Of a DNA stretch of 64,000 nucleotides, positions 25,028 to 33,529 are shown piece after piece. The stretch is from NCBI RefSeq assembly GCF_003853705.1, contig NZ_QTQI01000005.1, positions 124,001 to 188,000 on the forward strand, given 5' to 3'. This DNA is from Burkholderia sp. Bp8992. GTDB lineage: Bacteria; Pseudomonadota; Gammaproteobacteria; Burkholderiales; Burkholderiaceae. A program made the translations under genes and the position numbers. Numbering within the stretch: the stretch's first letter is position 1; each line of letters starts with the position of its first letter. The notes under the pieces were generated by a model. It was given only the letters and a program-made list of their open reading frames with translations. It did not search any database and had not been told where the DNA came from.

Positions 25028-26335
25028 TCAATCCTCGAGCGGCCGGTGCGCGGTTTCGCGCGCGACGAGCAGCGCAATCGACGTGACGACGAGCGCGGCG
25101 GTGACGTACAGCGACACGGCCGTCGTCGTGCCCGTCTGCCGGAACAGCGCGGCGATCACGAGCGGCGCGAAGCCGCCGCCGACGATGCCCGCGAGCGTGT
25201 ACGCGAGCGACGAGCCGGCATAGCGCACGCGGGTCGGGAACTGCTCGGTCACGAACGCGCCCTGCGGGCCGTACATCACCGCATGGATCACGAGGCCGAT
25301 CGCAACCGCCGCGACGATCGCACCGGGGCGCGCCGAATCGAGCATCACGAAGAACACGAACGCCCACACGATGCCGGCCATTGCGCCGGCGAGATACACG
25401 GGCCGGCGGCCGAAGCGGTCCGACAGCGCACCGAAGAACGGCACCGCGAGCGCGTTGCAGGCCGTGCCGATCATCACGGCCGTCAGCGCGACGGGGCGCG
25501 ACAGGTGCAGCACGGTCGTCACGTAGGTGAGCGTGAACACGACGATCAGCGCATACAGCACATCCGAGCCGATCCGCGAGCCGCCCGCGATCAGCAGGCG
25601 CTTCCAGTGATGCTTCAGCACGTCGGCGACGGGCACTTCGGCGGTTGCGTGCGACTCGGCGAGTTGCTCGAACTGCGGCGTTTCGTCGACGCCGCGTCGC
25701 AGCCAGAAACCGAACACGACGAGCAGCGCGCTGGCCGCGAACGGCACGCGCCAGCCCCACGACAGGAAGGTGTCGGACGTGGTCGACAGCGTCACGAGCG
25801 CGATGCAGCCGGTGCCGAGCAGCGTGCCGAACGACGGGCCGATCTGCGTCCACGACGCGGACAGGCCGCGCCGGTTCTGGTCGCCATGCTCGACCGACAG
25901 CAGCACCGCGCCGGCCCATTCGCCGCCGAGCGCGACGCCCTGCACGAAGCGCAGCGCGACGAGCAGGATCGGGCTCAGGATGCCGGCTTGCGCATAGGTC
26001 GGCAGCGCGCCCATCAACGCGGTCGTCACACCCATCAGCACGAGCGTGAGCATCAGCACCGCGCGGCGGCCGATGCGGTCGCCGAGGTTGCCGAACACGA
26101 AACCGCCGAGCGGGCGCGATACATAGCCGACCGCATAGGTCGAGAACGCGAGGATCGTGCCGGCCAGCGGATCGACCGACGGGAAGAACAGGTGGTTGAA
26201 AACGAGCGCGGCGAGCGTGTTGTAGATCGTGAAGTCGTACCACTCGAGCGACGTGCCGATCATGCTCGCGGTCGCGAGTCGGCTGGTGCGGACGCGGCGG
26301 GGCGCGCGGGCGGCGGGCTGGGCGAGAGTGCTCAT
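25028..26335 (-). CDS. MHS-family (metabolite:H+ symporter) MFS transporter
   Basis: 435 aa, 12 helices. IGTSLEWYDFTIYNTLAALVF near residue 27 and FSTYAVGYVSRPLGGFVFGNLGDRIGRR are the hallmark of MHS transporters (ShiA, KgtP, ProP relatives), which import organic acids or osmolytes with protons; RFVQGVALGGEWAGAVLL is the conserved helix-4 motif. Its partners (EthD-like, DUF2848) suggest uptake of a carboxylate for catabolism. Confidence 0.9.
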   Translation of the reverse strand: MSTLAQPAARAPRRVRTSRLATASMIGTSLEWYDFTIYNTLAALVFNHLFFPSVDPLAGTILAFSTYAVGYVSRPLGGFVFGNLGDRIGRRAVLMLTLVLMGVTTALMGALPTYAQAGILSPILLVALRFVQGVALGGEWAGAVLLSVEHGDQNRRGLSASWTQIGPSFGTLLGTGCIALVTLSTTSDTFLSWGWRVPFAASALLVVFGFWLRRGVDETPQFEQLAESHATAEVPVADVLKHHWKRLLIAGGSRIGSDVLYALIVVFTLTYVTTVLHLSRPVALTAVMIGTACNALAVPFFGALSDRFGRRPVYLAGAMAGIVWAFVFFVMLDSARPGAIVAAVAIGLVIHAVMYGPQGAFVTEQFPTRVRYAGSSLAYTLAGIVGGGFAPLVIAALFRQTGTTTAVSLYVTAALVVTSIALLVARETAHRPLED

Positions 26336-26438
26336 GGTATCGGGCAGGTCGTGACGGATGACGGGAGTAGGCGCACAGCCGGCGTGCCGGCCGCGTACGG
26401 GTGCGGTACGGCGAGCGCAGGCGGGCGGCGTTCAGTGT

Positions 26439-27128
26439 TCAGGCTGGCAATGCGGCAGCGGCGGCCGGTTCGTCTTCGGCGGCGCGGTGTGCAACCTGCA
26501 GCGGTGCAGCGGCGCGCCACAGCAGGTCGAACGTGCGCACGTCGTCGTGCCCGGCGAGCGCGGCGGCCACGCGACGCGTCACGGCGGCGTCGCTGCCTTC
26601 GATTAGCACGAGCGCATCGGCAGCCGGGCGGGCGGCCGCATCGGCGCCGATCGGCGCGGACAGGTCGGGTGTGGTGCGGAAGAGTCGTGCGGCGTGGATA
26701 TGCGGTTCGTGCAGCGCGTCGTCGAAGCGTTCGCGCAGGTGCGGCGCGTCGATGCGGTCCGGCGGCAGCACGAACAGCGCGAGATGCGCGCCTTCGCCGT
26801 CGCCGGCCTCGATCGTCAGTTCGCCGACGCGCCGCTGCGTGCCCGTCATGCGTTCGAAGTTCGCGAGCGACCACGCGGTCTGCTGCGTGAACGCGCGCCG
26901 GTACGCATCGCCGCGGAACACGTCGAGCGCGTCCGTCACGTACAGCGCGAGGTACTTGCGCGGGCCGCCGTCGGTCGCGCGAAAGCGCCGCGCATGCGTG
27001 AAGCCGGGAATCGCGACACGCTCCTGCATGTGCTCGCGGTCGTACCACGCGTTGAAATCGGCTTCGTGCGCGGGGTCGATATCCGTCCAGACGCAAAGCT
27101 GGCCGTGCGGAAGGGAAAGGCGGGTCAT
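26439..27128 (-). CDS. EthD-like/DUF4286 tandem ferredoxin-fold protein
   Basis: 229 aa with what look like two dimeric alpha-beta barrel halves. DIDPAHEADFNAWYDREHMQERVAIPGFTHARRF is the EthD/DUF4286 signature, an N-W-Y-x-x-E-H motif followed by an aromatic Arg; a second, less conserved half begins near residue 105 (HLALFVLPPDRIDAPHLRERFDDALHEPHIHAARLFR). Such proteins assist ring-cleavage or dehydration steps. It lies between LysR and the MHS transporter. The ATG at 27128 is chosen; an upstream extension lacks homology. Confidence 0.75.
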   Translation of the reverse strand: MTRLSLPHGQLCVWTDIDPAHEADFNAWYDREHMQERVAIPGFTHARRFRATDGGPRKYLALYVTDALDVFRGDAYRRAFTQQTAWSLANFERMTGTQRRVGELTIEAGDGEGAHLALFVLPPDRIDAPHLRERFDDALHEPHIHAARLFRTTPDLSAPIGADAAARPAADALVLIEGSDAAVTRRVAAALAGHDDVRTFDLLWRAAAPLQVAHRAAEDEPAAAAALPA

Positions 27129-27227
27129 CGCGGGGTTCCTCGTGACGGGGGTGTCAGGAACCTCAGTTTCCCGAAGCCGGGCTGCGCCCGTCCAACAAGA
27201 AAACAAATTCGCGGTGAACAGGTTTTC

Positions 27228-28265
27228 TTATGAGCGGCGCGAGCGGCGTTTCGCAGCCGGGGCGGCAGGCGGCTCGGCCTTGGTCGTGCGCGTCGCTTTT
27301 GCCTGCGTTTTCGTCTTGGTCCGCGGCGCCTTGCGTGCGGGCGTTGCATCGATGCGTTCGGGCGCGGCCGGTTTCGCGTGACCGGCAGCGGCCGCCATCG
27401 CGCGTGCGACTTCGCTCGCGAGTTCCGCGATGCGCGCGGCCACCGGCAAACCCTGGCTGCGGTACGTCGCGACGAGCGGCAACGCGGGGAATTCGGGTTC
27501 GACGTCGAGCAGTTCGAGCGTGCCTTCGTGCAGCTCGCGCCCGATGATCGCGGGCGGCAGCGCGGCCACGCCGAAGCCGTCGGCGACGAGGCGGATCATC
27601 GCGGCGACCGACGTGATGCAGTTGATGCTGGCCGGCCGTTCGACGGCAGCGAACAGCCGCTCGATCGTCGCGTGCGGCCCCGAATGGCGCGAGAAGCTGA
27701 TGATCGGAAACCCGGCCAGGCGCGCGACGTCGAGCGGCTGGCCGCCGAGCCCGAGGCGCGGGCTCGCGGCCCAGCGCACCGGGAATTCGCACAGCGGCAG
27801 GTTCGTGAAGTCGGGGCCCGGCACGGGGTCGGTCTGCAGGATCAGGTCGACGCCGTCGGTGCTGAGCAGACGGATCAGGTGCAGCGTCGTGTCGCTCGTG
27901 ATCTCGACGTCGAGGCGCGGATAGCGCTCGCGCAGTTGCGCCATCAGCGCCGGGAACCAGCTGTGCACGATCGATTCGATCACGCCGATCCGGATCAGGC
28001 CCGCGTCGCTCGCCGCATCGATGTCGCGACGCATTTCGCCGTCGAGCCGCACGATCCGCTCTGCGTACGCGAGCATGCGGCGGCCCGCGGGCGTCAGCGT
28101 GGCCGAGCGCGTGTTGCGGTCGAACAGGCGCACGTCGAACGCTTCCTCGAGCGAGGCGATGCGGCTCGATACGGCGGCTTGCGTCGTGTGCAGCTTTTCG
28201 GCCGTGAGCCGGAAGTTTTCCAGCTTCGCGAGCCAGACGAAGGTTTCAAGAAACCGGATGTTCAT
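27228..28265 (-). CDS. LysR-family regulator with long basic C-terminal tail
   Basis: 345 aa, about 45 more than usual. HTH: MNIRFLETFVWLAKLENFRLTAEKLHTTQAAVSSRIASLE; the ligand domain ends near residue 297. The extra tail is low-complexity, rich in Ala, Lys, Arg, Thr and Pro (RKAPRTKTKTQAKATRTTKA...KRRSRRS), like histone H1-type tails of bacterial nucleoid proteins. It probably regulates the EthD-MHS-DUF2848 genes downstream on the same strand. Confidence 0.85.
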   Translation of the reverse strand: MNIRFLETFVWLAKLENFRLTAEKLHTTQAAVSSRIASLEEAFDVRLFDRNTRSATLTPAGRRMLAYAERIVRLDGEMRRDIDAASDAGLIRIGVIESIVHSWFPALMAQLRERYPRLDVEITSDTTLHLIRLLSTDGVDLILQTDPVPGPDFTNLPLCEFPVRWAASPRLGLGGQPLDVARLAGFPIISFSRHSGPHATIERLFAAVERPASINCITSVAAMIRLVADGFGVAALPPAIIGRELHEGTLELLDVEPEFPALPLVATYRSQGLPVAARIAELASEVARAMAAAAGHAKPAAPERIDATPARKAPRTKTKTQAKATRTTKAEPPAAPAAKRRSRRS

Positions 28266-28340
28266 CGATGACCGAACTGTGAGGCGGCGCCGGACGGGGC
28301 GGCAGGATCGGTCGATGGTAGCGGATTTTCGGGGCGGGCA

Positions 28341-28420
28341 ACGGGCAGACAAACGGGCAGACAAACGGCGCGTTTGCCGCCGGGCAGACAAACGGGCAGG
28401 CGGCGCGGCGCGTTTGCCGC
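28341..28420. repeat. Imperfect 40-bp tandem duplication upstream of LysR
   Basis: Two 40-bp blocks (28341-28380 and 28381-28420) share GGGCAGACAAACGGGCAG and the ending CGGCGCGTTTGCCGC. Within block one, CGGGCAGACAAA is itself repeated, and CAAACG-GCG-CGTTTG (28362-28376) is a palindrome. The array lies about 75 bp before the LysR start and 80 bp past the SDR stop. Confidence 0.75.
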
Positions 28421-28501
28421 GGCGGGTACGGATGCTCGCGGCGCCGGTGCCGGCGCACTTGCCCGCTACGACGTGCCGCGCGGGCGGTGCGCCGCTCCGT
28501 G

Positions 28502-29293
28502 TCAAAGCGCGTCGAACGCGAGCGTCGGCACGTCGACGACCATCGCGCCGCCGTCGGCAACGAGCGTCGCTCCGGTGATGAAGGACGCGTCCGGCGACGC
28601 GAGGAACGCGCAGACGGCCGCGATTTCGTCCGGCTCGGCCGCGCGGCGCAGCGGCACGTCGGCGCTCACGCGCGCATACGCGCCGTCGAGCGAGTCGCCG
28701 TGCGCGGCCATCAGCGGTTCCATTTCCGCGTCGGCCATCGGCGTGCGGACCCAGCCGGGGCATACGGCGTTCGCGCGCACACCGTGCGGCCCGTAGTCGC
28801 GTGCCAGCGACCGCGCGAGCCCGAGCAGCGCATGCTTGCCGACCGTGTAGCCGCATACGCCTGGTCCGGCCGCGAGCGCGGCGATCGACGCGACCAGCAC
28901 GATGCTGCCACGCTGCGTGATCAGGTCGGGCAGGCACGCACGCGCGCTGACGAACGCGGTGTCGAGGTTTGCGTGCATCGCGTTGCGCCACTGCGTGTCG
29001 TCCGTTTCGTCCGCTCGGCCGACGCCGTGGCCGCCCGCGCACGCGACGAGCGCGTCGACGCGGCCGAAGCGTTCGGCGATGCGCGGCATGAACGCGGCCC
29101 AGTCGGCGGTGCTCGCGGCGTCGCCGGCGAGGACGAGGCCGCCCGTCTCGGCGGCCAGCGCGTCGAGCGGCGCCTGACGGCGCCCGATCAGCACGACGCG
29201 ATCGCCGCGGCTGGCGAAGCGGCGCGCGCATGCGGCGCCGATGCCGGTGCCCGCGCCGGTGATCGCGATCGTGCGAGATTGCGGGTGCGTCAT
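28502..29293 (-). CDS. Short-chain dehydrogenase/reductase under the shared AraC-type site
   Basis: 263 aa. TGAGTGIG cofactor loop, ACAGGHG, VASIAALAAGPGVCGYTVGKHAL (Ser and YxxxK, here Y-T-V-G-K), and ITGATLVADGG at the C-terminus. After beta-2 it reads LIGRRQ, which favours NADP(H). GGAGAACGAC precedes the ATG. Its promoter region carries the 22-bp element also found before the MoaF-SDR operon, so it is a candidate second target of the AraC protein at 9886-10680. Confidence 0.9.
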   Translation of the reverse strand: MTHPQSRTIAITGAGTGIGAACARRFASRGDRVVLIGRRQAPLDALAAETGGLVLAGDAASTADWAAFMPRIAERFGRVDALVACAGGHGVGRADETDDTQWRNAMHANLDTAFVSARACLPDLITQRGSIVLVASIAALAAGPGVCGYTVGKHALLGLARSLARDYGPHGVRANAVCPGWVRTPMADAEMEPLMAAHGDSLDGAYARVSADVPLRRAAEPDEIAAVCAFLASPDASFITGATLVADGGAMVVDVPTLAFDAL

Positions 29294-29695
29294 GTCGTTC
29301 TCCGGAAAGGTGTCGTTACCGGCCACTTTAGGCGGCGCCGGCGCGCGACGGTATCCGCCGAAAGGATGAACGCGGGTCGTTCGGACGGCCGGCGCGGCCG
29401 TGGCCCATTTTGCAAAGGCTGACGATGTCCGGCGCCGAATCGCTCTATCCTCCACATTTTTGGGATAAGTCACGAAAGCCCGGCAAAATAGCGCAGGCGT
29501 GCGCGCGCCTCGACGCGCGGCGCGTCGGCCGGCCGATTCCGTCGTGCGAGCGGAGCGGCAGGCGGACGAGATCGGCGCGAGCCTGCGCCCGATATGCGGG
29601 CGTCGTGCCCGCCGATGGATCGGGTCGCCGCGGCGTATCGCCCGGTTGCGCGCTGGCGCGGCCGGACCATCGACACGAACAGGGAGGGGCCGGCA
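29294..29695. other. Intergenic region between divergent genes
   Basis: 402 bp. The left end holds the SDR promoter and 22-bp site (29325-29370). The middle is less GC-rich (TCCACATTTTTGGGATAAG near 29450), and AGGGAGGGGCCGGCA near 29681 is the ribosome site of the metallopeptidase. I see no gene in it. Confidence 0.5.
29325..29370 (-). promoter_or_regulatory. Putative AraC activator site and promoter of the SDR
   Basis: On the minus strand 29370-29349 reads TTCATCCTTTCGGCGGATAC plus CG, then 18 bp, then TAAAGT (29330-29325). It differs at one of 22 positions from 10748-10769 and has the identical spacing to its -10 element. Confidence 0.6.
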
Positions 29696-30577
29696 ATGAG
29701 GCTGGACGACGAAAGTGAAAGCATGAACGTCGAGGATCGCCGCGGCGCCGGCGGTTTCGGCGGCGGGCGCGGCGCGACGATCGGCATCGGCACGATCGTG
29801 GTCGCGCTGGCCGCGTCGTATTTCTTCGGGATCGACCCGCGCGTGGTGCTCGAAGGCGCATCGGCGCTGCAGGGGCGCCAGCAGCAGGCGCAGCCCGCGC
29901 CGACGCAGCACCAGGGCGCATCGGCGAACGATCCGGGCGCGGTCTTCACGCGCAAGGTGCTCGGCAATATCGAGCGCACGTGGACGGGCGTGTTCAATAC
30001 CCAGCTGCATGCGCAGTACCAGCCGCCGAAGCTCGTGATGTTCACGAATTCGACGCCGACCGCGTGCGGCACCGGCCAGACCGCGATGGGGCCGTTCTAC
30101 TGCCCGGGCGACCGCAACGTGTATATCGATCTCGGCTTCTACGACGAACTGCGCAAGCGTTTCGGCGCGGGCGGCGATTTCGCGCAGGCCTACGTGATCG
30201 CGCACGAAGTCGGCCATCACGTGCAGAACCTGCTCGGCATTTCCGACAAGGTCGACGCCGCGCGCCGGCGGTCGAGCCAGGCGCGCTCGAACGCGCTGTC
30301 GGTGCGGATGGAGTTGCAGGCCGACTGCTTTGCCGGCGTGTGGGCGAACAACGCGCAGCGCGCGAACCAGCGGCTGATGGAGCCGGGCGATTTCGAGCAG
30401 GGGCTGAAGGCGGCCGCCGCGATCGGCGACGACCGGCTGCAGCAGCAAGGGCAGGGCTATGTCGTCCCGGAAAGCTTCACGCACGGCACCAGCGACCAGC
30501 GCGTGTACTGGCTGCGGCGCGGGATGGAGTCCGGCGAGGTGAGCGCCTGCGACACGTTCGCCGCGAACGCGCGCTGA
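29696..30577 (+). CDS. YpfJ-family neutral zinc metallopeptidase
   Basis: 293 aa. A glycine-rich N-terminus, one membrane helix (IGIGTIVVALAASYFFGIDP), and a Gln/Ala linker precede the catalytic domain: ACGTGQTAMGPFYCPGDRNVYIDLGFYDEL, the zinc motif AHEVGHH and the downstream VRMELQADCFAGVWAN, with the Glu as third ligand. The family (KPN_02809/YpfJ) is membrane-anchored and its substrate is unknown. The ATG at 29696 follows AGGGAGGGG. Confidence 0.92.
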   Translation: MRLDDESESMNVEDRRGAGGFGGGRGATIGIGTIVVALAASYFFGIDPRVVLEGASALQGRQQQAQPAPTQHQGASANDPGAVFTRKVLGNIERTWTGVFNTQLHAQYQPPKLVMFTNSTPTACGTGQTAMGPFYCPGDRNVYIDLGFYDELRKRFGAGGDFAQAYVIAHEVGHHVQNLLGISDKVDAARRRSSQARSNALSVRMELQADCFAGVWANNAQRANQRLMEPGDFEQGLKAAAAIGDDRLQQQGQGYVVPESFTHGTSDQRVYWLRRGMESGEVSACDTFAANAR

Positions 30578-30650
30578 AAACGGGGCGCGCACCGTCGCGC
30601 GCCCGTATCGTCCCGCCCGAACCGGCCACCGCAGCCGGAACGGGACGATT

Positions 30651-30664
30651 TGCCGATTCGTGCT
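30651..30664. promoter_or_regulatory. Shared motif, copy D (upstream of LuxR gene)
   Basis: TGCCGATTCGTGCT, two mismatches to the TGCCGATTTGCGCT seen before the APC permease, 77 bp before the LuxR start, in DNA also followed by CACCCG as in copy A (CACCGG). Confidence 0.4.
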
Positions 30665-30740
30665 CACCCGTGCTTTTCGGCGCCGGTAGGCTGGCCCGGA
30701 CTTCGCAATTCGATCCGTGCGCCCGCGAGCCGACTCCACC

Positions 30741-31469
30741 ATGCCGACCCCCTCCGTTTCCGCCGACCCGGACGCCGCCGACTGGCAGCGCGCGCTGCGC
30801 GCGTGCGTGGACGCGTTCGACGCGTTCGCGAGCCCGTCCGCGATCGTTTTCTACCGGCTCGACCAGAGCGGCGAGCCGGCCGATTTCGAGCTGTTCGGGA
30901 TGCCGGAATCGATGCACCGCACCTATGTCGCGCGCTATCGGATGCTCGATCCGCTGCACCCGTCGCGCTGCGCGGCGGGCGAATGCGCGGTCGTCACGCT
31001 CGCATCGCAATTGCCTGACGAAAGGCGCGATGCGTCGGCGTACTGGACCCGCTTTCTGAGGCGGCACGAAGTGGCCGACGTCATCGAGATCTGGCTGCGC
31101 GATGCGGGCCGGACGGTCGGCGCGTTTTCGCTGCTGCGTTTCGGGAAGGGGGACGCGACCGGCAACAGCACGGCAGGGCGGTTCGCGCCCGGCGAAATCG
31201 ACGCGCTCGCGCGGTTGCAGCCGGTAGCCGAAGCCGCGCTGAGCCCGCTGCTGCGCGCGCGGCGCGGGATCCACCGGATCGGCTGCGAGGAACGGCTCAC
31301 CTACCGCGAGGAGCAGATCGCGCGTCTCGTGCGCGACGGCCGCTCGAACAAGGAGATCGCGCGCGACCTCGCGCTCGGGCAACCGACGGTCAAGACTCAT
31401 CTGATGCGCATGTACCGCAAGCTCGGCGTGTCGAACCGCACCGAACTGGTCGGGGCGCTGTTCCTGTAG
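30741..31469 (+). CDS. LuxR-family regulator
   Basis: 242 aa. The C-terminal 60 residues are a LuxR HTH (LTYREEQIARLVRDGRSNKEIARDLALGQPTVKTHLMRMYRKLGVSNRTELVGALF). The N-terminal 170 residues resemble a GAF/PAS-like sensor rather than an autoinducer domain; the invariant acyl-homoserine-lactone residues are not evident. It opens the amine/aldehyde island on the same strand and is the closest candidate, along with the AraC protein at 37260, to read the shared upstream motif. Confidence 0.88.
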   Translation: MPTPSVSADPDAADWQRALRACVDAFDAFASPSAIVFYRLDQSGEPADFELFGMPESMHRTYVARYRMLDPLHPSRCAAGECAVVTLASQLPDERRDASAYWTRFLRRHEVADVIEIWLRDAGRTVGAFSLLRFGKGDATGNSTAGRFAPGEIDALARLQPVAEAALSPLLRARRGIHRIGCEERLTYREEQIARLVRDGRSNKEIARDLALGQPTVKTHLMRMYRKLGVSNRTELVGALFL

Positions 31470-31548
31470 TCGTTCTGCGAACGGGCCCGCGACGTCGTGC
31501 AGTACCATGCGCGATCGTCGTTTCGATAACAATCAGAGGGCCGGGAAC

Positions 31549-31746
31549 ATGGACGTCACGATCATTGCCGCTTCGCTTGTGGTCATCGCGTTGAGCGTTG
31601 CGTTACCGATTTTCATCATCAGAACCGTGCGAAGCGGGATCTACGACTCGCTGTACTTCCTGATTCCGCTTGCGCTCGGCGTTTACTGGCTGGACTACCA
31701 GGCATACAACTTCCTGGCGTCGATGGCGCACGGTTTCAGAAACTGA
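31549..31746 (+). CDS. Two-helix small membrane protein
   Basis: 65 aa: helix one TIIAASLVVIALSVALPIFII, a short RTVRSGIYD turn, helix two SLYFLIPLALGVYWLDYQAY. The ATG at 31549 is preferred; an upstream ATG at 31507 adds a polar 14-residue leader. No family recognised. It lies between the LuxR gene and the aldehyde dehydrogenase, with an intergenic GC-rich hairpin-free gap on both sides. Confidence 0.55.
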   Translation: MDVTIIAASLVVIALSVALPIFIIRTVRSGIYDSLYFLIPLALGVYWLDYQAYNFLASMAHGFRN

Positions 31747-31859
31747 CGATTCAATGACCGGACCTCCGTCCGGCACCAAAACGACTGCAGCCCGGCCGAT
31801 CACCCGCATCGCTCGCCAGCATCCCCGCGGTTCGACCCCGCCACCTCCCCCCCACGCGC

Positions 31860-31873
31860 TGCCAATTTGCGCT
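31860..31873. promoter_or_regulatory. Shared motif, copy A (upstream of aldehyde dehydrogenase)
   Basis: TGCCAATTTGCGCT, one mismatch to copy B, 90 bp before the aldehyde dehydrogenase start. Confidence 0.5.
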
Positions 31874-31963
31874 CACCGGGCGTGATCCCCCGTCGATACA
31901 GTGGTCCGACGCCCGCGTGCCTCACCCGCACGCGGTCCAGCCACGACAATCCTCGAGACGCCC

Positions 31964-33466
31964 ATGAGCAACACGAACTTCGTCGCCGTCAGCGACACCG
32001 TGCGCACCTTCGTTGCGCGCGATTTCGGCCTCTTCATCGACGGTGACATGCAGCCCGCGCACGCAGCTGCGCGGCTCGACGTGTACGACCCCGCCACGGG
32101 CGAGCGGCTCGCCACGGTCGCGGATGCCGACGCACACGACGTCGACCGCGCGGTCGCCAGCGCGAAGCACGCGTTCGACACGCGAGTATGGAGCGGGCTG
32201 CGCCCGGCCGACCGCGAACGCATCCTGCTGAAGCTCGCCGACCTGATCGAAGCCGACGCCGAAACGCTCGCGCAGCTCGAAACGCTGAACCAGGGCAAGT
32301 CGATCCACGTGTCGCGCGCGATCGAAGTCGGCGCGAGCGTCGAATACGTGCGCTACATGGCCGGCTGGGCGACCAAGATCACCGGCCAGACGCTCGACGT
32401 GTCGATCCCGTTCCCGCCCGGCGCGCGCTATACGGCCTATACGCGCAAGGAGCCCGTCGGCGTGGTCGCGGCGATCGTGCCGTGGAATTTCCCGCTGATG
32501 ATCGCGGTGTGGAAGCTGATTCCCGCGCTCGCGGCCGGCTGCACGATCGTGCTGAAGCCGTCGCCGGAAACGCCGCTCACCGCGCTGCGCCTCGCCGAGC
32601 TCGCACGCGAAGCCGGCGTGCCGCCGGGCGTGTTCAACGTCGTCACGGGCGGCCGCATCTGCGGCTCGGCGCTCGCGAGCCACCCGTCGATCGCGAAGAT
32701 CTCGTTCACGGGCTCGACCGCGACCGGCAAGCTGGTCGGCGCGGCGGCCGTGCAGAACATGACGCGCTTCTCGCTGGAGCTGGGCGGCAAGAACCCGATC
32801 GTGATGCTCGACGACGTCGACGTCGCGCAGGCGCTCGACGGTGTCGCCGCCGGCGCGTTCTTCAACCAGGGGCAGGTGTGCGCGGCGGCGTCGCGCATCT
32901 ATGTGCACCGCAGCAAGTTCGCGCAGCTCGCCGACGGCCTCGCGAGCGTTGCGCAGTCGATGAAGCTCGGCGCGGGCCTCGACACGACCGCGCAGATCAA
33001 CCCGCTCGTGTCCGCGCACCATCGCGACAAGGTCGTCCAGCACATCGAAGGCGCGCGCCGCGCGGGCCTCACGTTCCTCGCGGGCGGCACGCCGGCCGAC
33101 GACCTGCCCGGCTACTACGTGAAGCCGGCCGTGATCGCCGATCCGCATCCGGACAGCGCGATCGTACGCGACGAGGTGTTCGGCCCCGTGATCGTCGTCG
33201 TGCCGTTCGACGACGCGGCCGATGCCGTGCGTCTCGCGAACGCGTCGCCGTACGGCCTCGCCGCGAGCATCTGGAGCAACGACCTGAAACGCGTGATGAA
33301 CCTCGTGCCGCAGATCGAGGCCGGCACCGTGTGGGTGAACTGCCATATCCCGCTCGATCCGTCGATGCCGTTCGGCGGCTACAAGCAATCGGGCATCGGC
33401 CGCGAATTCGGCCAGTACGCGATCGAAGGCTTCACCGAAACCAAATCCGTCTGCATCGCGCACTGA
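31964..33466 (+). CDS. Phenylacetaldehyde dehydrogenase-like aldehyde dehydrogenase (FeaB type)
   Basis: 500 aa. Active-site Cys306 in FFNQGQVCAAASRIY and Glu272 in LELGGKNP are present, as are the NAD-binding GSTATGK and EEVFGP-equivalent RDEVFGPVI. Sequence blocks such as RERILLKLADLIE, LETLNQGKSI, QTLDVSIPFPPGARYTAYTR and the C-terminal ETKSVCIAH closely parallel E. coli FeaB. It would oxidise the aldehyde produced by the next gene's transaminase. An actual aromatic substrate is inference. Confidence 0.88.
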   Translation: MSNTNFVAVSDTVRTFVARDFGLFIDGDMQPAHAAARLDVYDPATGERLATVADADAHDVDRAVASAKHAFDTRVWSGLRPADRERILLKLADLIEADAETLAQLETLNQGKSIHVSRAIEVGASVEYVRYMAGWATKITGQTLDVSIPFPPGARYTAYTRKEPVGVVAAIVPWNFPLMIAVWKLIPALAAGCTIVLKPSPETPLTALRLAELAREAGVPPGVFNVVTGGRICGSALASHPSIAKISFTGSTATGKLVGAAAVQNMTRFSLELGGKNPIVMLDDVDVAQALDGVAAGAFFNQGQVCAAASRIYVHRSKFAQLADGLASVAQSMKLGAGLDTTAQINPLVSAHHRDKVVQHIEGARRAGLTFLAGGTPADDLPGYYVKPAVIADPHPDSAIVRDEVFGPVIVVVPFDDAADAVRLANASPYGLAASIWSNDLKRVMNLVPQIEAGTVWVNCHIPLDPSMPFGGYKQSGIGREFGQYAIEGFTETKSVCIAH

Positions 33467-33529
33467 CGCGCGGCGCGACCTCCGAACCCGAACGACCCCG
33501 GTTCAAACGATCCGACAGTGGAGACTGCA

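Noticed and set aside
28341-28420. CRISPR-like array
   Set aside because: The repeat blocks are contiguous and imperfect, with no unique spacers of regular length.
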